Below, one piece after another: positions 1 through 12,122 of a stretch of DNA of 64,000 bases. The notes under the pieces were generated by a model. The model was not told the DNA's origin and did not search any database. It saw nothing but the letters and a program-made list of their open reading frames with translations. Source of the DNA: Magnolia sinica (Eukaryota > Streptophyta > Magnoliopsida > Magnoliales > Magnoliaceae); assembly GCF_029962835.1 (NCBI RefSeq), contig NC_080588.1, positions 45,243,001 through 45,307,000 of the forward strand, in the 5' to 3' direction. Numbering within the stretch: position 1 is the stretch's first letter; every line of letters begins with the position of its first letter. The translations under genes and the position numbers were made by a program.

Positions 1-1207
1 ATAATTTTATGGTGAGTTAGCAGTTTACTAGGAGTGAATATGATCACCGTGTCTACTTCAAAATACTAAGTGACGAAGAATTCATTCATTGATATTATAT
101 GTTGATGACATGCTTATTATCAGTCAAAGCATGTTTGAAATTAATATATTGAAGACTCAGCTATCAAGGACATTCAAAATGAAAGATCTAGGGTCTACAA
201 AGAGGATTCTTGGCATAGACATACATAGATATAGGGAGAGGAGTAGGTTACAATTATATCAAGCGGAGTATCTTAAGAATGTATGGGTAAAGTTTGGGAT
301 GGACAAGGTTAAGCCAGTTAACACACCTTATGTTACTCACTTTAAGTTTTCTTCAGAGCAATGTCCCATTAAAGATGAAAAAAAGCATGTTCTATCTTGT
401 ATGCCCTATTCGAACACAGTTGACAGTTTTATGTATGCTATGGTCTCTATGAGACTAGATATTTCACATGCAGTCAGTGTTGTGAGCAGATACATGTTAA
501 ACCTCAGCAAGCAAACATTAGAAGGTAATGAAATGGTTACTTCATTATCTACAGGTATAGTGAATGGCTACTTCACTATATCTTAACATTTTAGAAATTA
601 GAGAAAGAATTGGTAGGCTATGTAGATTCAGATCACACAGGAAATGTGGACAATAGAAAGTTGACTTCCAATTACTCATTTATACTAGCAGGTAGAGAGA
701 TTAGTTGGATGTTGAAGCTTCATTTTGTGGTTGCCCTTTTCATAATTGAAAATGAGTATATGGTGGTAACAAAAACTTTCAAGGAAGGTGTTTGGTTAAG
801 AGGAATGATGAATTAACTCAGGCTTCAACAGAAGGAGGTGCCGGTTAATTATGATAGCGAAAGCACCATCAATTTAGCAAAGAACTCAATTTACCATTCT
901 CGTACTAAACTCATTGATGTTAGTCATCGTTTTATCTAACAGGTACTTGAGGAAGGTGATGTGACTCTTGAGAAGATTCATACGAGTATGAATCTGACGA
1001 ACATGCTTACAAAGTCGGTTTCCATAAAGAAGTTTTGATTACGTTCGACTTATCTGGGTTTGACGAAAGGTTGATGAAGACCGAGTGTGCACGAAAGCGA
1101 TGATAGTGAAGCTATGATAGAGGAGATTAAAATGAAAGATGGAACTTAGAGCTGTGGATCATGATGATTGAAGCAGTGGTGAAGATTATTGTTAAATGTC
1201 TTCAATT
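1..1207 (+). pseudogene. Ty1/copia pol tail: reverse transcriptase end and RNase H (outermost element)
   Basis: Broken 3' end of a copia polyprotein that would copy element RNA into DNA in cytoplasmic particles. The frame at 89-586 carries the RT motif YVDDMLI, then MKDLG, ILGIDIHR and a typical KPVNTP segment, ending in RLDISHAVSVVSRYM. The frame at 610-816 begins with the RNase H-like VGYVDSDHTGN and continues, interrupted by stops, to about 1075 (YDSESTINLAKN, HSRTKLIDV, LTNMLTKSV). Gag, protease, integrase and the start of RT lie outside the window. Frameshifts and stops near 88, 586 and 816 make it non-functional. The family assignment is firm; the clade is not. Confidence 0.9.
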
Positions 1208-1391
1208 TGACTAGAACAGGGGTCTGTTGATTCCATCGACAGACCACTCGATCATATCGAGAAAATCTCAAATTTTTCCTATATTTGACAAGCCTCGATG
1301 GTTGTCGGTCTTATCGAAGGTTTTATCGACAGATTTACATGATTTTACAGACGTGCGTATTTTGTTTTCTAATTCGATTGTAACACTATAT
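1208..1391 (+). repeat. 3' LTR of the outermost copia element, left part
   Basis: U3 part of the 3' LTR, cut at 1391 by the insertion of the next copia element; the remainder resumes at 24327. The start is uncertain (TG at 1208 or 1225). It contains inverted TCGAT/ATCGA-type motifs whose cores begin at 1230 and 1251 (21 bp apart), then about 1298, 1308 and 1319. The same kind of sequence recurs at 46735-47293. Confidence 0.7.
1387..1391. repeat. Target-site duplication TATAT, left copy
   Basis: TATAT lies immediately left of the TG that opens the minus-strand copia LTR at 1392. The same five bases follow the other LTR end, at 24322-24326. The match across 22.9 kb shows that everything between is one insertion with later insertions inside it. 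Confidence 0.8.
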
Positions 1392-3219
1392 TGAAATTGC
1401 ATGTGGTGTAGGGTACCACAACTACACGTGGAGGCTATGGAATGGTGGCTATGTCTTAGAGGGGGGTGATTGAGACCAAATAAAATTTATGCCTATTTAA
1501 ATATAATTGTGTAACTTAAACTAATGTTCAAATTAAACTAAGTAAAGAAATTTAACACTAAGGCTTCCAAGCCATTAGTGGGTCAGTCACATACACTATA
1601 CGAGATGTCGCAATCAAGCAACTAGTCTATAAACACGATAGTGTACATGCGCATGTGGGATGTGCTATCTATCAACTCTTAGCACTCATCTAATCATGCA
1701 TGTATATAATTAAACATTTATCACATAAGCATAATTAAACAAGTGCTCAAAAGACAATCTCAAACATAAGCATGTATAGTGGCTCAGTTTCCTTACTCCA
1801 CTTCCGTTGGACACACTTAACCCATGAGTGTACTGGATTTCACTATCGGAGGTTTTAAATAAGGTTCACCTTTAACCTTTACAATCTTACACAAGGACCA
1901 GCTCCTGGAAAAGACTCTACGTGGTTTTCTATAGGCTCGTCATGAACTTCGGCTCTACAAAAAAACTACAGGCATACACTTCCATCGTAGCCCTCCAAGA
2001 GACTTGTTGATTTTCTATATGCTAACCAACAACCTCAGTCCCAGTCTAAGGATCTACATTTACTCTATCGGAGGCTCCTAATTAGACTAACGAGTACACA
2101 CCCGTATCTAGTGAATTTGACCTTACACAAGAACCTATCGAGTTTGGGTTACAAACTCTTACCCTCATTCCTATACAAGGAAAGAGAGTATGGACTCACT
2201 TAATGACATTTATCGAATTGACACTCGTTGATGCGCCGTCTTGGGTTTTTTGATTGATGCTCTCCCATGCTTCAATCATATCCCTTTTTTCTCCCTTGAT
2301 CATGATTTTGATAGTTTACCAAGGCTTCAACTCAAAAATCAAATACATTACATGTAATGCTCCTTTAAGGTAACCAATGTGATGAGAGGTCTGGTGAATC
2401 TCTTACAACTAATAGAAGGTTGTAATCCTAAAAAATTTACCTATATGTGTCTTCTAAACAATTTAGACAAAGGGTATACCAATATGGTTAGGTCTAACTC
2501 TAAAAAATGGTGGAATGCAAGCTCATCTCTAAGGCGGAGGTTGGAATCCTCATTAGAGTGCTAATATCAATGAAGATAACTTAGAACTCATTGCTTTAGA
2601 GGCTTAGGAAAAGAGATTTGATTATAAAATCACTTAGGCTTCTATTGTACTAAAAACTAATCCTTATGTTAAAGAACTGAATGTCATTTTCTAAGAAATC
2701 GATTTGCAAAGGCTATAAAATGGCTAGTTAAGACTCTTTTGATATGATCGAAAGGCCCTTCGATAGGATCAATCCCTCTATCGATCCCATTGAGAAAATT
2801 CAAAATTATCTATGCTGGTTGCTAGACTCATTCTTCGATCTATTCGAGGGGATATTTAATTAGATGGAGTCACATCGACAACCTATTGATGCGATCAAAG
2901 ATCACTTAAAAATTACTATTTTGGGCATACGATTTCACAACAACTTTATAGCTCTTATAACCTTACTTATCATGTTTTAATTAAGCTTCTAAGGCTAAGG
3001 GATGATTAACAAGGTTTACCTATAAGGTTAAGGATCATCTAAAGGTTCAATGGTTATTTTGGATTAAGTGTTAGAATCATTAAGGCATCTCATTTACCTA
3101 TTCTTTACTCCTTGATGCTCATGTCCTATTGTGTCTTCGGTCTTCAGCTTCCAAGGGCTCAACTGAGTATATGGACTCATGTGATTGACAAACAAGATAC
3201 AAAAATAAGTATACTAACA
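1392..3219 (-). repeat. 3' LTR of a minus-strand short-bodied copia element
   Basis: A 1.83-kb direct repeat. On the + strand it begins TGAAATTGCATGTGG and ends ATACTAACA; the partner copy is split between 4636-5313 and 23102-24321. Orientation follows from the polypurine tract beside 3219 and the primer-binding site beside 4635, both reading on the minus strand. Open frames inside (for example 2379-2564) are chance. Palindrome cores at 2742, 2763 and 2784 are 21 bp apart. By eye the two LTRs differ by many substitutions and small indels, so the element is old. Confidence 0.85.
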
Positions 3220-3234
3220 ATCTCCCCCTTTGTC
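3220..3234 (-). other. Polypurine tract of the minus-strand copia element
   Basis: On the minus strand this reads GACAAAGGGGGAGAT directly before the LTR start TGTTAGTA. That is the usual arrangement of a plant copia polypurine tract, which primes plus-strand DNA synthesis. Confidence 0.8.
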
Positions 3235-4621
3235 AATTACATAACAAAAATCAAAACTAGACCATATCATGGTCCATACTAACGACATACCAAAACAACA
3301 TAAAATATTACATTTCCAATATTACAATGATGTACAAATTTAAATCAAGGCTCTAGATATGTAACCCTAACAATGCTCCGACATACTTGCTCCTCCTATC
3401 TTCATTAATACCTACATACAACAAGCAAATCCTGCAAAATAAAATTTATTATTTTAGTGGGATTGATTTGTCTTCCCATTTTATTAGTAGTTGACAAAAA
3501 ATTAGTTCCAATAAATATACCAATAAAAACATAGCATGTAACAACTCTATAAGTCATAGATTTTTCCATTACAAGGCATATACTAACAGGGGATTAAAGG
3601 ATGCATATAAATATTAAAACATGGAACATGTTAATTATGATTATTGAAAGGATATACTAATCAAATTAGGAATGACTAATGATACTCTAAGCTAAAAACA
3701 TGTGATATTGAAATTCAGCAACTTTAAACCTTAAACTATCAAAATAAATGAGTCTTAATCCTTAGATTTACCAATCAAGCACAAGATGATGCTAAAATCC
3801 TCATATTTTCTTATATGCTCACCATGAGGCTAAAATACTCACATTTTCAATTAGGTTAATAGTTGAGGCTGAAATCCTTAAATTTAACTATTGATCTCAA
3901 AGTTGATGCTAGATCCTCTGATTTAATAATTCAGCCTAAGTAGACGTTATAAGGTCACCTATTCCTCTTCACAACCACTTGGATGTGAATTTCCTAGGAC
4001 CTAAATTATGTTTAACAGGGGGAATAATTTTTCTAGATTTTTCTCCCTTAGGTGATTTTCTAGTTGGAGATTTATATTTAGTAGGTAATTTATCTATGCT
4101 AGTCCTACCTCGATTATCATTGCCCTTAATTATTATTGACTTTGTCTTTTCATTAAGCCAGTCAAATAAAGTTAGTAACACATTCATCCGATCGATATTT
4201 TTAAGAAGAGTTGAAAACTCTCTCTTTTTTGACGATCTTTTAGGGATGCTTCTCCATTAGTGTGCCAATTTCTCAGACATGAAGAATCTACCACTATGGT
4301 TTAATACTAAGGTGGATTTGGCCATTTTCAAGATATCACATTCAAGTTTAAGTTGTCAACATTTCTACAAGCATAACACACATGGGACGTTCATGGTCTA
4401 CTTCTATAAGTAGACAATTCTTTTTAGATTACCAAATGGGTAGAGGCAAAGATATGACTATCAAGTACAAACCCTCCATTGTCCTCAAAAAGCTTACCCA
4501 TACTAGATTTACAAATATGTTCATGTTCTTAGGTAACCTTAGCTTTCCTTTTAGAAGAAGAAAGCATTCCAAGGCTCCTTTAGATCTCACTCCAGGCGAT
4601 TAAGCCTTTAAGGAGGAACAC

Positions 4622-4635
4622 TCTTCGATACCAAT
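4622..4635 (-). other. Primer-binding site, tRNA-Met type (degenerate)
   Basis: On the minus strand TTGGTATCGAAGA follows the LTR end. It resembles the TGGTATCAGAGC site complementary to initiator tRNA-Met, with changes in the distal half. It fixes the element's orientation and the inner border of the 5' LTR. Confidence 0.65.
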
Positions 4636-5313
4636 TAAAATTGCACGTGGTGTAGGATATCATGGCTATGTGCGGAAGCTTGGCGGGGTTATGGAATGAT
4701 AGCTGTGTCTTAGGGGGTGATGAAGACCAAATAAAATTTATGCCTATTTAAACACAATTACTTAACTTAAACTAATATATAAATTAAACTAAGTAAAGCA
4801 ATTTAACACTAATACTTCTAAGCCATTAGTGGGTCTAATCACATAGACTAAAAGAGATTTGACAATCAAGCAATTAGTTTATAAACACGATAATGTATAT
4901 ATGTGTGTGGGATGTGCTACATATTAACTCCTAGCATCCATCTAATCATACATACATACAAATAAACATTCATTTAAACAAGTATTCAAAAGACAATTCC
5001 CAACGTAAGCATGTATAGTAGTTCAGTTTCCCTATTCCACTCCTAGTGGACACACTCAACCCATGAGTGTATTAAATTTCACTGTCAGAGATTTTAAATT
5101 AGGTTCACCTCAAACCTTTACGATTCTAGTGCCCCTCCCTCCCCCCTCCCCAAAGAGACTTTACACGATTTTCTATAGGCTCATCATGAATCTCGATTCT
5201 ACATAAGAACCTACATGCGTACACTCCTACCAGAGGCTCTTGTTAAAGACTTAAGTTGGTTTTCTATTGGCTAACCAATAACCTCAGTCCAAGTCCATGG
5301 ACCTACATTTTTT
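4636..5313 (-). repeat. 5' LTR of the minus-strand copia element, first part
   Basis: This aligns with 1392 onward (the same AATAAAATTTATGCCTATTT and GCCATTAGTGGGT segments) up to about 2065, then stops where the third copia element inserted. Its terminal TG has mutated to TA. The missing remainder of the LTR resumes at 23102. Confidence 0.85.
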
Positions 5314-5324
5314 CGATGGGATTT
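5314..5324 (+). repeat. 5' LTR stub of the third copia element, left part
   Basis: CGATGGGATTT matches the start of the intact LTR at 22380 (TGATGAGATTT) with two changes. The Athila-like element inserted after it. Removing that element and one GATTT copy joins this stub to CCTCCCAGG at 17639, exactly as in the 3' LTR. Confidence 0.65.
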
Positions 5325-7749
5325 TGTTCACTCCCCAAGTATAGGGTTGTGATGTAGTAATAAACTCGGTGAGACCGAGGTCGAATCCCAAGGGACTGAT
5401 ACCTGTACATTATCTGAAACTAAGTAGAACTAGAACTAGACTAAGATGTAATCTAAATCAAATAGAATTTAAGGAATAATTGTGGAATAATTATCTAAAA
5501 CTTTAAATAATTCAGGGAAGGGAAACTAGGGATTCAGAGGATCCACTTGTAGAGATCAGGGAGATCTTATGCCTGCATCAAGAATCATGGAAATTAAACT
5601 GAACTTATTTGATCTAGTTTTCATGAGATGAAAGGTATATGAATTAGAATAGATTCCATCACCAAACCATGCCCAGGAGACAAGGCAAACAACAGAATTA
5701 AGCTAATTACCAACCAATTGCAATCAATCAATGCCTGAAGGTTTAGGAAGGGTACCGTCATCTTACCATGCCCATGAGACGATGGTGAACAACAGGACTT
5801 CCCGACGTCATAAACATCAAAAGGAGGAAGAAATACTCAAAACTATCGCAGATCTATTGTAATTTCAATCACAACAAACCATTAAAAATAACTGAAAGTA
5901 TTCCTTTTAATTTGAACAAAAATCAAGATCAGTCAGTCTAAACAATAAGCACAAGCAAAGTCTCTCCCATCAGACTACAAGCTTCACCTCTTAGCCTAGC
6001 TAAGAGGTTTAGCCACACATGAATGGACTGGACTTTTTAAACAAAGCAAATAAAAAGAAAAAGAAAAAGAAAGGAACAAGAAAAAAAACCAGATATCCAC
6101 TTCTCTCTCCCAGCTCACGTCCAGCCTTCGCCAAGCCCCCTATCCACGTCCTCCACGCTTCAATTTATACAGTGATGCAGGTCCGTTTAGATTAGAAAGA
6201 ACCGACCTTATTCCATACTTCCGTCTGCCGCAAAACCGGACTGCGAATATTTGTTATGTGCAGCACAAACGCACCAACAGTTGCGTTTAATCTGAGATCA
6301 AGAGAAGAGATCCCCCATCACTAATGATTCTGCCTTCATAAGAAGGGTGAAAACCCCCTTTTCCGGCTTTTGGACGGTCTGGATCACTGGACCGATCCTC
6401 TCTATGGACGTGTAACAGCCCGGAAAATCTGAGCAAATTCCGGACGTGCCGTAAGTGCGTAATCCATACGCAGGGGTGCTGCGTTGAAGCTTGGTGGGGC
6501 CCATAAAAGATGTCAATGCAGAAATCCGACCCGTCCATTGAATTCCTCTTGAAATTTCGATCAGGAAGGGGTGCTTTACTCAGGTTTAGTGCAGTCCATC
6601 AGATCAAATCTTTCCACCGTCTATCTTCAGTTTTGACGATCGAAAACCGACCTCCGATGTTTCTTACAATTTCTCCACCTAGAACATGTTTATGGGGCCC
6701 TTTTAGGCCTGATGGATGGTCCCGATTATCTGGATCATCGACCATGGTAGCCCACAAGATCGGACCGCAACCTCTATTGCGAAACAGAGGTTCCGGCTTC
6801 GCGTTGTGATGGTCGGTGGGTCCCATATTGACAGTGATGGAGAAATCCACGCCAACCATTAGATTCCCAACGAAAAATCGTCTGGAAATGGTGAGATTTT
6901 ATTGATTTTGATGTGGCCCACAAGATCTTCTCATTTCACCGATAATCATCCGTTCGGCTGAGATATACACACGAATGCTTGCATGGTGGCACAAATACAC
7001 CATGGAACTGGTCTTGGCCATCCTACAGATCAAATGGACGGCTCTAATCATCACTCTAGGCGTCTGGTGGGGCCCACTGGCCAAAACCGCAGCTGCTTAG
7101 TGAAGACGCTGGTGCGTTTTCGAGAATTTGAGAAGTTATCGGTCAGCGTAATGCTGACCGATTGGGACAATTGCGGTGCACGGCGAGTGCATGCACATTG
7201 TGCACATGTACTCTCATGAGTGGGGTCCACTGAGACTTTTGTGAGAAATCCGTTCCGTCCATCCTTTTCCTCATCTACTTTAAGGCATTGACAATGAAAT
7301 TTAAGTATATCCAGATATCAGGCGGGCCCCAAATCAAGATTTTAGGGGCTGATCTGTCCGTTGGGCTACTTCCGGAGGGATCTGAGGGTTGAAATTCGAC
7401 ATGTACGGTTAATTTGTATTCCTCAGGCCATGTATGAAGTTTTGAGCTGAACGGATGGTGGGAACCCTGTGATCTTGCATTTTGAACGTCTTTTGGGCCA
7501 TTTAAGCTCCAGTTTCTTGATTTTCTCGGATCTCTGGCGTGTATATCCATCGATCTCGGTCCCCTAGAGTCCCTTCTTTGCTCTGGTGACTTTGGAGCGT
7601 TAAATCCATGCTTTTAATACTCTTTTTCAATCAAAGCTCCTTATTACATTCTGCAACAAAAACACGATTAAATTATAATATTAGGCATTATCGTGTACGT
7701 AAAATCAGGCAATAATCGGGGTCTGATATGCAATATTAGACCCTCAACA
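5325..7749 (-). repeat. 3' LTR of the Athila-like element
   Basis: A 2,425-bp copy running on the + strand from TGTTCACTCCCC to GACCCTCAACA, near-identical to 15219-17633. It contains a 10-bp-stem inverted repeat at 7138-7162. Many ORFs of 60-100 codons occur on both strands but none encodes a recognisable domain; they are chance frames in a long non-coding LTR. Confidence 0.92.
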
Positions 7750-7762
7750 CAACCCCCAACCA
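7750..7762 (-). other. Polypurine tract of the Athila-like element
   Basis: On the minus strand GGTTGGGGGTTG abuts the 3' LTR start TGTTGAGGG. It is preceded by the segment CTCGGGACTAGCAAAATG that commonly precedes the LTR in this type of element. Confidence 0.65.
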
Positions 7763-9176
7763 GCATTTTGCTAGTCCCGAGCAAAATATGCGAAAATAAG
7801 TTGAGAATTCCAGGACAATTCGTATGAACTCGAGTGACTTTTGCAAAATAATTCAGATATAAGACTGTTACGTTGCATGAATGTTGGGCCTTACTCTCTC
7901 CTAGACTCAAACACACTGTAAATTTCATAATCAATTTCAAAGTATTAGTCCATCAATTAGAACAATCCTAAACACTGAGTTCCACAGGTGTATAGTGTAA
8001 TCTCAGCTTTCAACATTAATACGCAACTCTCTGTTTCAGGATATCATTGGTAACCAGTAAGAGAGTCCATGATAACCAAAACTTGCCTTGAAGATCATCT
8101 TTTCATTCCTTCAGCTTTTGATTTTTTTTTTCATTAAAAGTAATATCAAAACAAATCCTCACCTATTGGGAGCAAACCTATGGTGAAGACTGCGTACGCA
8201 AACCTTTTTACGTATTATCCATAGGGAATGAAATCCACACGTATAGGGAGCAAACCTATAGTGAAGAGTCCTTGCCTAACCTCTTTCAACGGTATCTTTT
8301 CCTTTCAATTGATCATGACGGGCAATTTTTCAAGATGGTTCCTTCCATGCTTACTGATCACCAGATTAACCTTTCAGTATCAAACTGAAATCTTAATGTG
8401 TAAACGAATTGTGACATGTGAAATCATGACTCAATCAATGTTTAAAACCTCTAACCATGGACTAACAATTTAAATTTAACTATAAAATCTAATAGATAAC
8501 TGAATCCAAGAGTCATAAAGTACCAACATCACGCATCTTGAAATTCTAAGTGCCCTAAATGGCCATCAAAATCACTTCGAATTCATCAGAAATCCTAGAA
8601 TTTTTTTTTTTTTAAATTTCTACAATTTTTGTTCAAGACCAAGAAAATGCTGATTAGGTCACCTGATCTCCCACCCCCAACCTAAAATCTACATTGTCCT
8701 CAATGTAAATGATATGAGCATGCAATGCACTTGGGACAACGAAAAGTAAATATGAAGTGATGGGAAGATAGTACCTGGATGATGAATCGAGAGACACTTT
8801 CCAAGAGATCGCAGCATGGGCGTCGGTCAGCACGAGAGAGAAGGCAATACAAAAATGACAAAAATAGAATCCTACCTATACCACTTTCGTAGGTGCTCTC
8901 GATTGCATTTAGCGTATGCAACAAGCTTTCAAACCCTTAGGTTGCCCCTAGTGGACGAGTTGTCGTCTCGTGAGGGTTTGCAGTAATGTTACCCACAAAC
9001 ATTGAACTAACTAATGATAAAAATGAAATGAAATGAAGAGCTGGGTTGCCTCCCAGGAGTACTAAGTTTACTGTCTTCAGCCAGACAAATAAAGCAACTA
9101 CCCTAGTCCTATGAAAGCGATAAACCTACATATACCTCCATCAGACTAGGAGATCAATCCTGGTAAACAGGAGCAG
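7763..9176 (-). other. Non-coding region between integrase and 3' LTR
   Basis: About 1.4 kb in the position where many Athila elements carry an extra env-like ORF. Minus-strand frames are short (8700-8924, 7668-7940) with no signal peptide, membrane segment or domain I can defend. A phrase near GGGAGCAAACCTAT occurs twice (about 8169 and 8247), a small internal duplication. Confidence 0.6.
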
Positions 9177-10290
9177 TCAGGGCATGGACATGTCCTTTGA
9201 ATCAAATTTCTCGACAAATAGTTTCAATCGATGTCCATTGACTTTAAACTCCTTACCATTATCGGGATCTCTTATTGCAACGGCCCCATGAGGAAAAACG
9301 GTAACAACAATGTAAGGGCCGGTCCAACAAGATGGAAGCTTACTTGGAAAGAGATGTAATCGAGAATTGTACAAAATGACCTTCTGATCAGGCGTGAATG
9401 ATTTTCGCAAAATGTGTTGGTCATGAAATGCTTTCATCTTGTCCTTGTAAATTCTCGAATTATCGTACACATCATTCCAGATTTCCTCAAGTTCATTCAA
9501 TTGAAGTTTGCGTAACGAGCCAGCGTTGTCCAGATTGAAATTAAGATTTTTGATCGCCCAGTATGCTTTATGTTCCAGCTCCACAGGCAAGTGACAAGCT
9601 TTCCCATAGACAAGTCTAAAGGGAGACATTCCAATAGGGGTTTTAAAGGCAGTACGGTATGCCCATAAGGCATCGGTCAATCGAATTAACCAATCCTTAC
9701 GATCAGGGTTAATCGTTTTCTCTAAAATGTGTTTAATTTTCCTATTAGAAATCTCAGCTTGCCCACTTGTCTGTGGGTGGTACGGGGTGCTCACCTTATG
9801 AGAGATACCGTATTTCTTCATTAAGCTCTCAAATGGTTTATTACAAAAGTGTGAGCCCCCATCACTAATGATGGCTCGAGGCGTTCCGAATCGAGAAAGG
9901 ATGTTTTCTTTTAGGAATTTAATGACCGTGCGATGGTCATTAGTTCGACATGGAATCGCTTCGACCCATTTAGTGACATAATCCACGGCGAGCAAAATAT
10001 ACAGATTTTCAAACGATTGGGGGAATGGTCCCATGAAATCGATGCCCCAGTAATCAAATGCTTCAATGATAAGGATGGGATTCATAGGCATCATATTTCG
10101 ACGGGACAATGCTCCCAATTTCTAACAACGCTCACAAGCTTTGCAAAACTCATGAGTGTCCCTAAACATAGTGGGCCAGTAAAAGCCACACTGCAGAATC
10201 TTGGCCGTGGTCTTTTTAGCAGAAAAGTGACCACCACAGGCCTGTGAGTGACAGAAGGAGATGACGCTCTGATGCTCATCGTCTGGTACA
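9177..10290 (-). pseudogene. Athila-like integrase
   Basis: The integrase part of pol inserts element DNA into the chromosome. The zinc-binding end of the previous frame ([16 protein letters not shown]) is separated by a TAG at 10122-10124 from the 313-codon frame at 9177-10118. The catalytic triad is visible: D in [10 protein letters not shown] in [10 protein letters not shown] in [10 protein letters not shown]. Then follow [38 protein letters not shown] and a C-terminal segment with [16 protein letters not shown] and WTGPYIV. The stop lies between the zinc finger and the core in an otherwise continuous frame. The core looks intact; there is no visible chromodomain, as expected for this lineage. 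Confidence 0.9.
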
Positions 10291-11959
10291 CATCTCCTTA
10301 GGATTTGGTCTGGGCAATATTTAAATAAATAAGGATCATCCCAGAAAAAGTTGCGCACCTCGGTGAAAAATTTCTTCTTATCTTGCGCAGTCCACTGTGT
10401 CGGTATGGCACCTGTAGCAAGATAATTAGCAATATCAGCAAACCAAGGTGAATGGGAGACTCTGAACAGTTGTTCATCAGGGAACATGTCGTTGATATGG
10501 GTCGTCTCAAGGGAATCAGAGGTATTAAGGCGAGAAAGGTGATCGGCCACAACGTTTTCTACTCCCTTTTTATCTTTAATTTCCAAATCAAATTCTTGGA
10601 GTAGAAGGATCCATCGTATCAGGCGGGGCTTAGAATCATTCTTAGAAAGAAGATACTTCAGTGCCACATGATCTGTATAGATAATGATCTTGGATCCGAT
10701 CAGGTAGAATCTAAATTTGTCCAAGGTAAATACTACGGCTAAGAGTTCCTTTTCCGTAGTTGAGTAGTTTACTTGGGCTGGATTTAAAGTTTTACTCGCG
10801 TAATGGATGACGTAGGGTCTCTTATCTTTTATCTGGCCTAGAACCGCTCTAAGAGCATAATCAGAAGTGTCGCACATAAGCTCAAAAGGAAGGCTCCAGT
10901 CGGGTGGCTGCATGATAGGTGTGGTGGTTAACGTGCCCTTAAGCTTGGTGAAAGCTTCTTGGCATTGCTCAGTCCACTCGTATGGAGCATCCTTTTGAAG
11001 AAGATTACATAAAGGACGAGAGAGGAGACTAAAGTCCTTTATGAATCGCTTGTAAAATCCTATGTGTCCTAAGAAGGATCGCACGTCTCTGATGTTCTTG
11101 GATGGAGGTAGGTTAGAGATAAGATCGATTTTTACCTTATCTACCTCGATTCCCTTGGACGAGATGATATGCCCAAGGACAATTTCCTTCCAAACCATGA
11201 AATGACACTTCTCCCAATTAAGTACCAAGTTCTTTTCTTCACATCTTTTCAGCACACATTTAAGACTTTCCAAGCACTTGCTGAAAGATAGACCGTAAAT
11301 AGAGAAATCGTCCATAAAGACCTCTAGATATTGCCCCAACATATCAGAAAAGATACTAAGCATACATCGCTGAAAGGTGGCAGGGGCATTACATAGTCCA
11401 AATGGCATCCTTTGGTAGGCAAAGGTGTTGTAGGGACATGTAAATGTGGTCTTTTCCTAGTCTTCAGGGGCTATCTCTATCTGGTTGTAGCCCGAATACC
11501 CGTCAAGGAAACAGTAATAGGAATGACCAGCTAACCTTTCCAGGATCTGATCAATGAATGGTAAAGGAAAGTGGTCTTTCCTCGTGACGGTATTCAACTT
11601 CCTGTAGTCAATGTACATTCTCCAACCAGTAGTGACTCTAGTTGGCACGAGTTCATTATTAGCATTGGCTACGATGGTGATTCCGGACTTCTTAGGGACC
11701 ACTTGAGTTGGACTCACCCATTAACTATCAGATATAGGGTATATGATACCCACGTCCAATAGTTTAAGAACCTCGGCCTTAACTACTTCCTTCATGTTTG
11801 GATTTAGTCTACGTTGTGGTTGTCGAGCGGTTTTTATATTATCCTCAAGATATATGCGGTGAGTACAAATCGAGGGATCGATTCCCTTGAGGTCCACTAT
11901 CGTCCATCCCAGGGCTCCTTTATGTTCAATGAGAGTAGATATGAGCATACTCTCCTATT
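10122..11959 (-). pseudogene. Athila-like reverse transcriptase and RNase H
   Basis: One continuous reading frame broken by TAG/TAA at 11955-11957, 11721-11723 and 11457-11459. The RT start is at 11457-11948 (GALGWTIVDLKGI, RRLNPNMKEVV, YRKLNTVTRKDHFPLPFIDQ, GYSGYNQIEI). The palm follows in 10122-11408 ([16 protein letters not shown], the catalytic FMDD of [43 protein letters not shown]). RNase H comes next ([45 protein letters not shown]), then the integrase zinc finger. Key residues survive; the stops are all former glutamine codons where a comparison copy exists. Confidence 0.92.
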
Positions 11960-12122
11960 CTTTCTCCAGGTGGGCAGAGATCACCACCCGGTATGTCTCA
12001 TCTTGACCTAAATAGGAATATTTCAAATCAGAGGGCAAAGGTTTTAGGTCAAGCTTCGGCGGCTTGAGGTTAGACGGTAGAGGCACTACATCGGTTTGTG
12101 ACAATTCTTCAAATTGTGGTCT

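Larger units (their letters stand above)
3220..4635 (-). pseudogene. Short internal region of the minus-strand copia element
   Basis: Only 1.4 kb separates the two LTRs, far too little for a full gag-pol. No RT, integrase or protease motif is visible. The longest minus frame (3969-4187, 72 aa) is basic and lysine-rich near its end (TRKSPKGEKSRK). It could be a remnant of a gag C-terminus, but I cannot show that. The element is either an internally deleted copy or a non-autonomous family mobilised by a full-length relative. The + strand frames at 3979-4260 and 4382-4603 look like chance. Confidence 0.55.

Noticed and set aside
6287..7550. Several 60-100-codon ORFs on both strands, repeated at 16194-17434
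   Set aside because: They lie in the two LTRs of the Athila-like element, overlap one another in several frames, and change length between the two copies, so they are not coding.
7763..9176. Possible env-like gene in the Athila-like element
   Set aside because: No frame longer than about 90 codons and no signal peptide or membrane segments; the region is non-coding in this copy.
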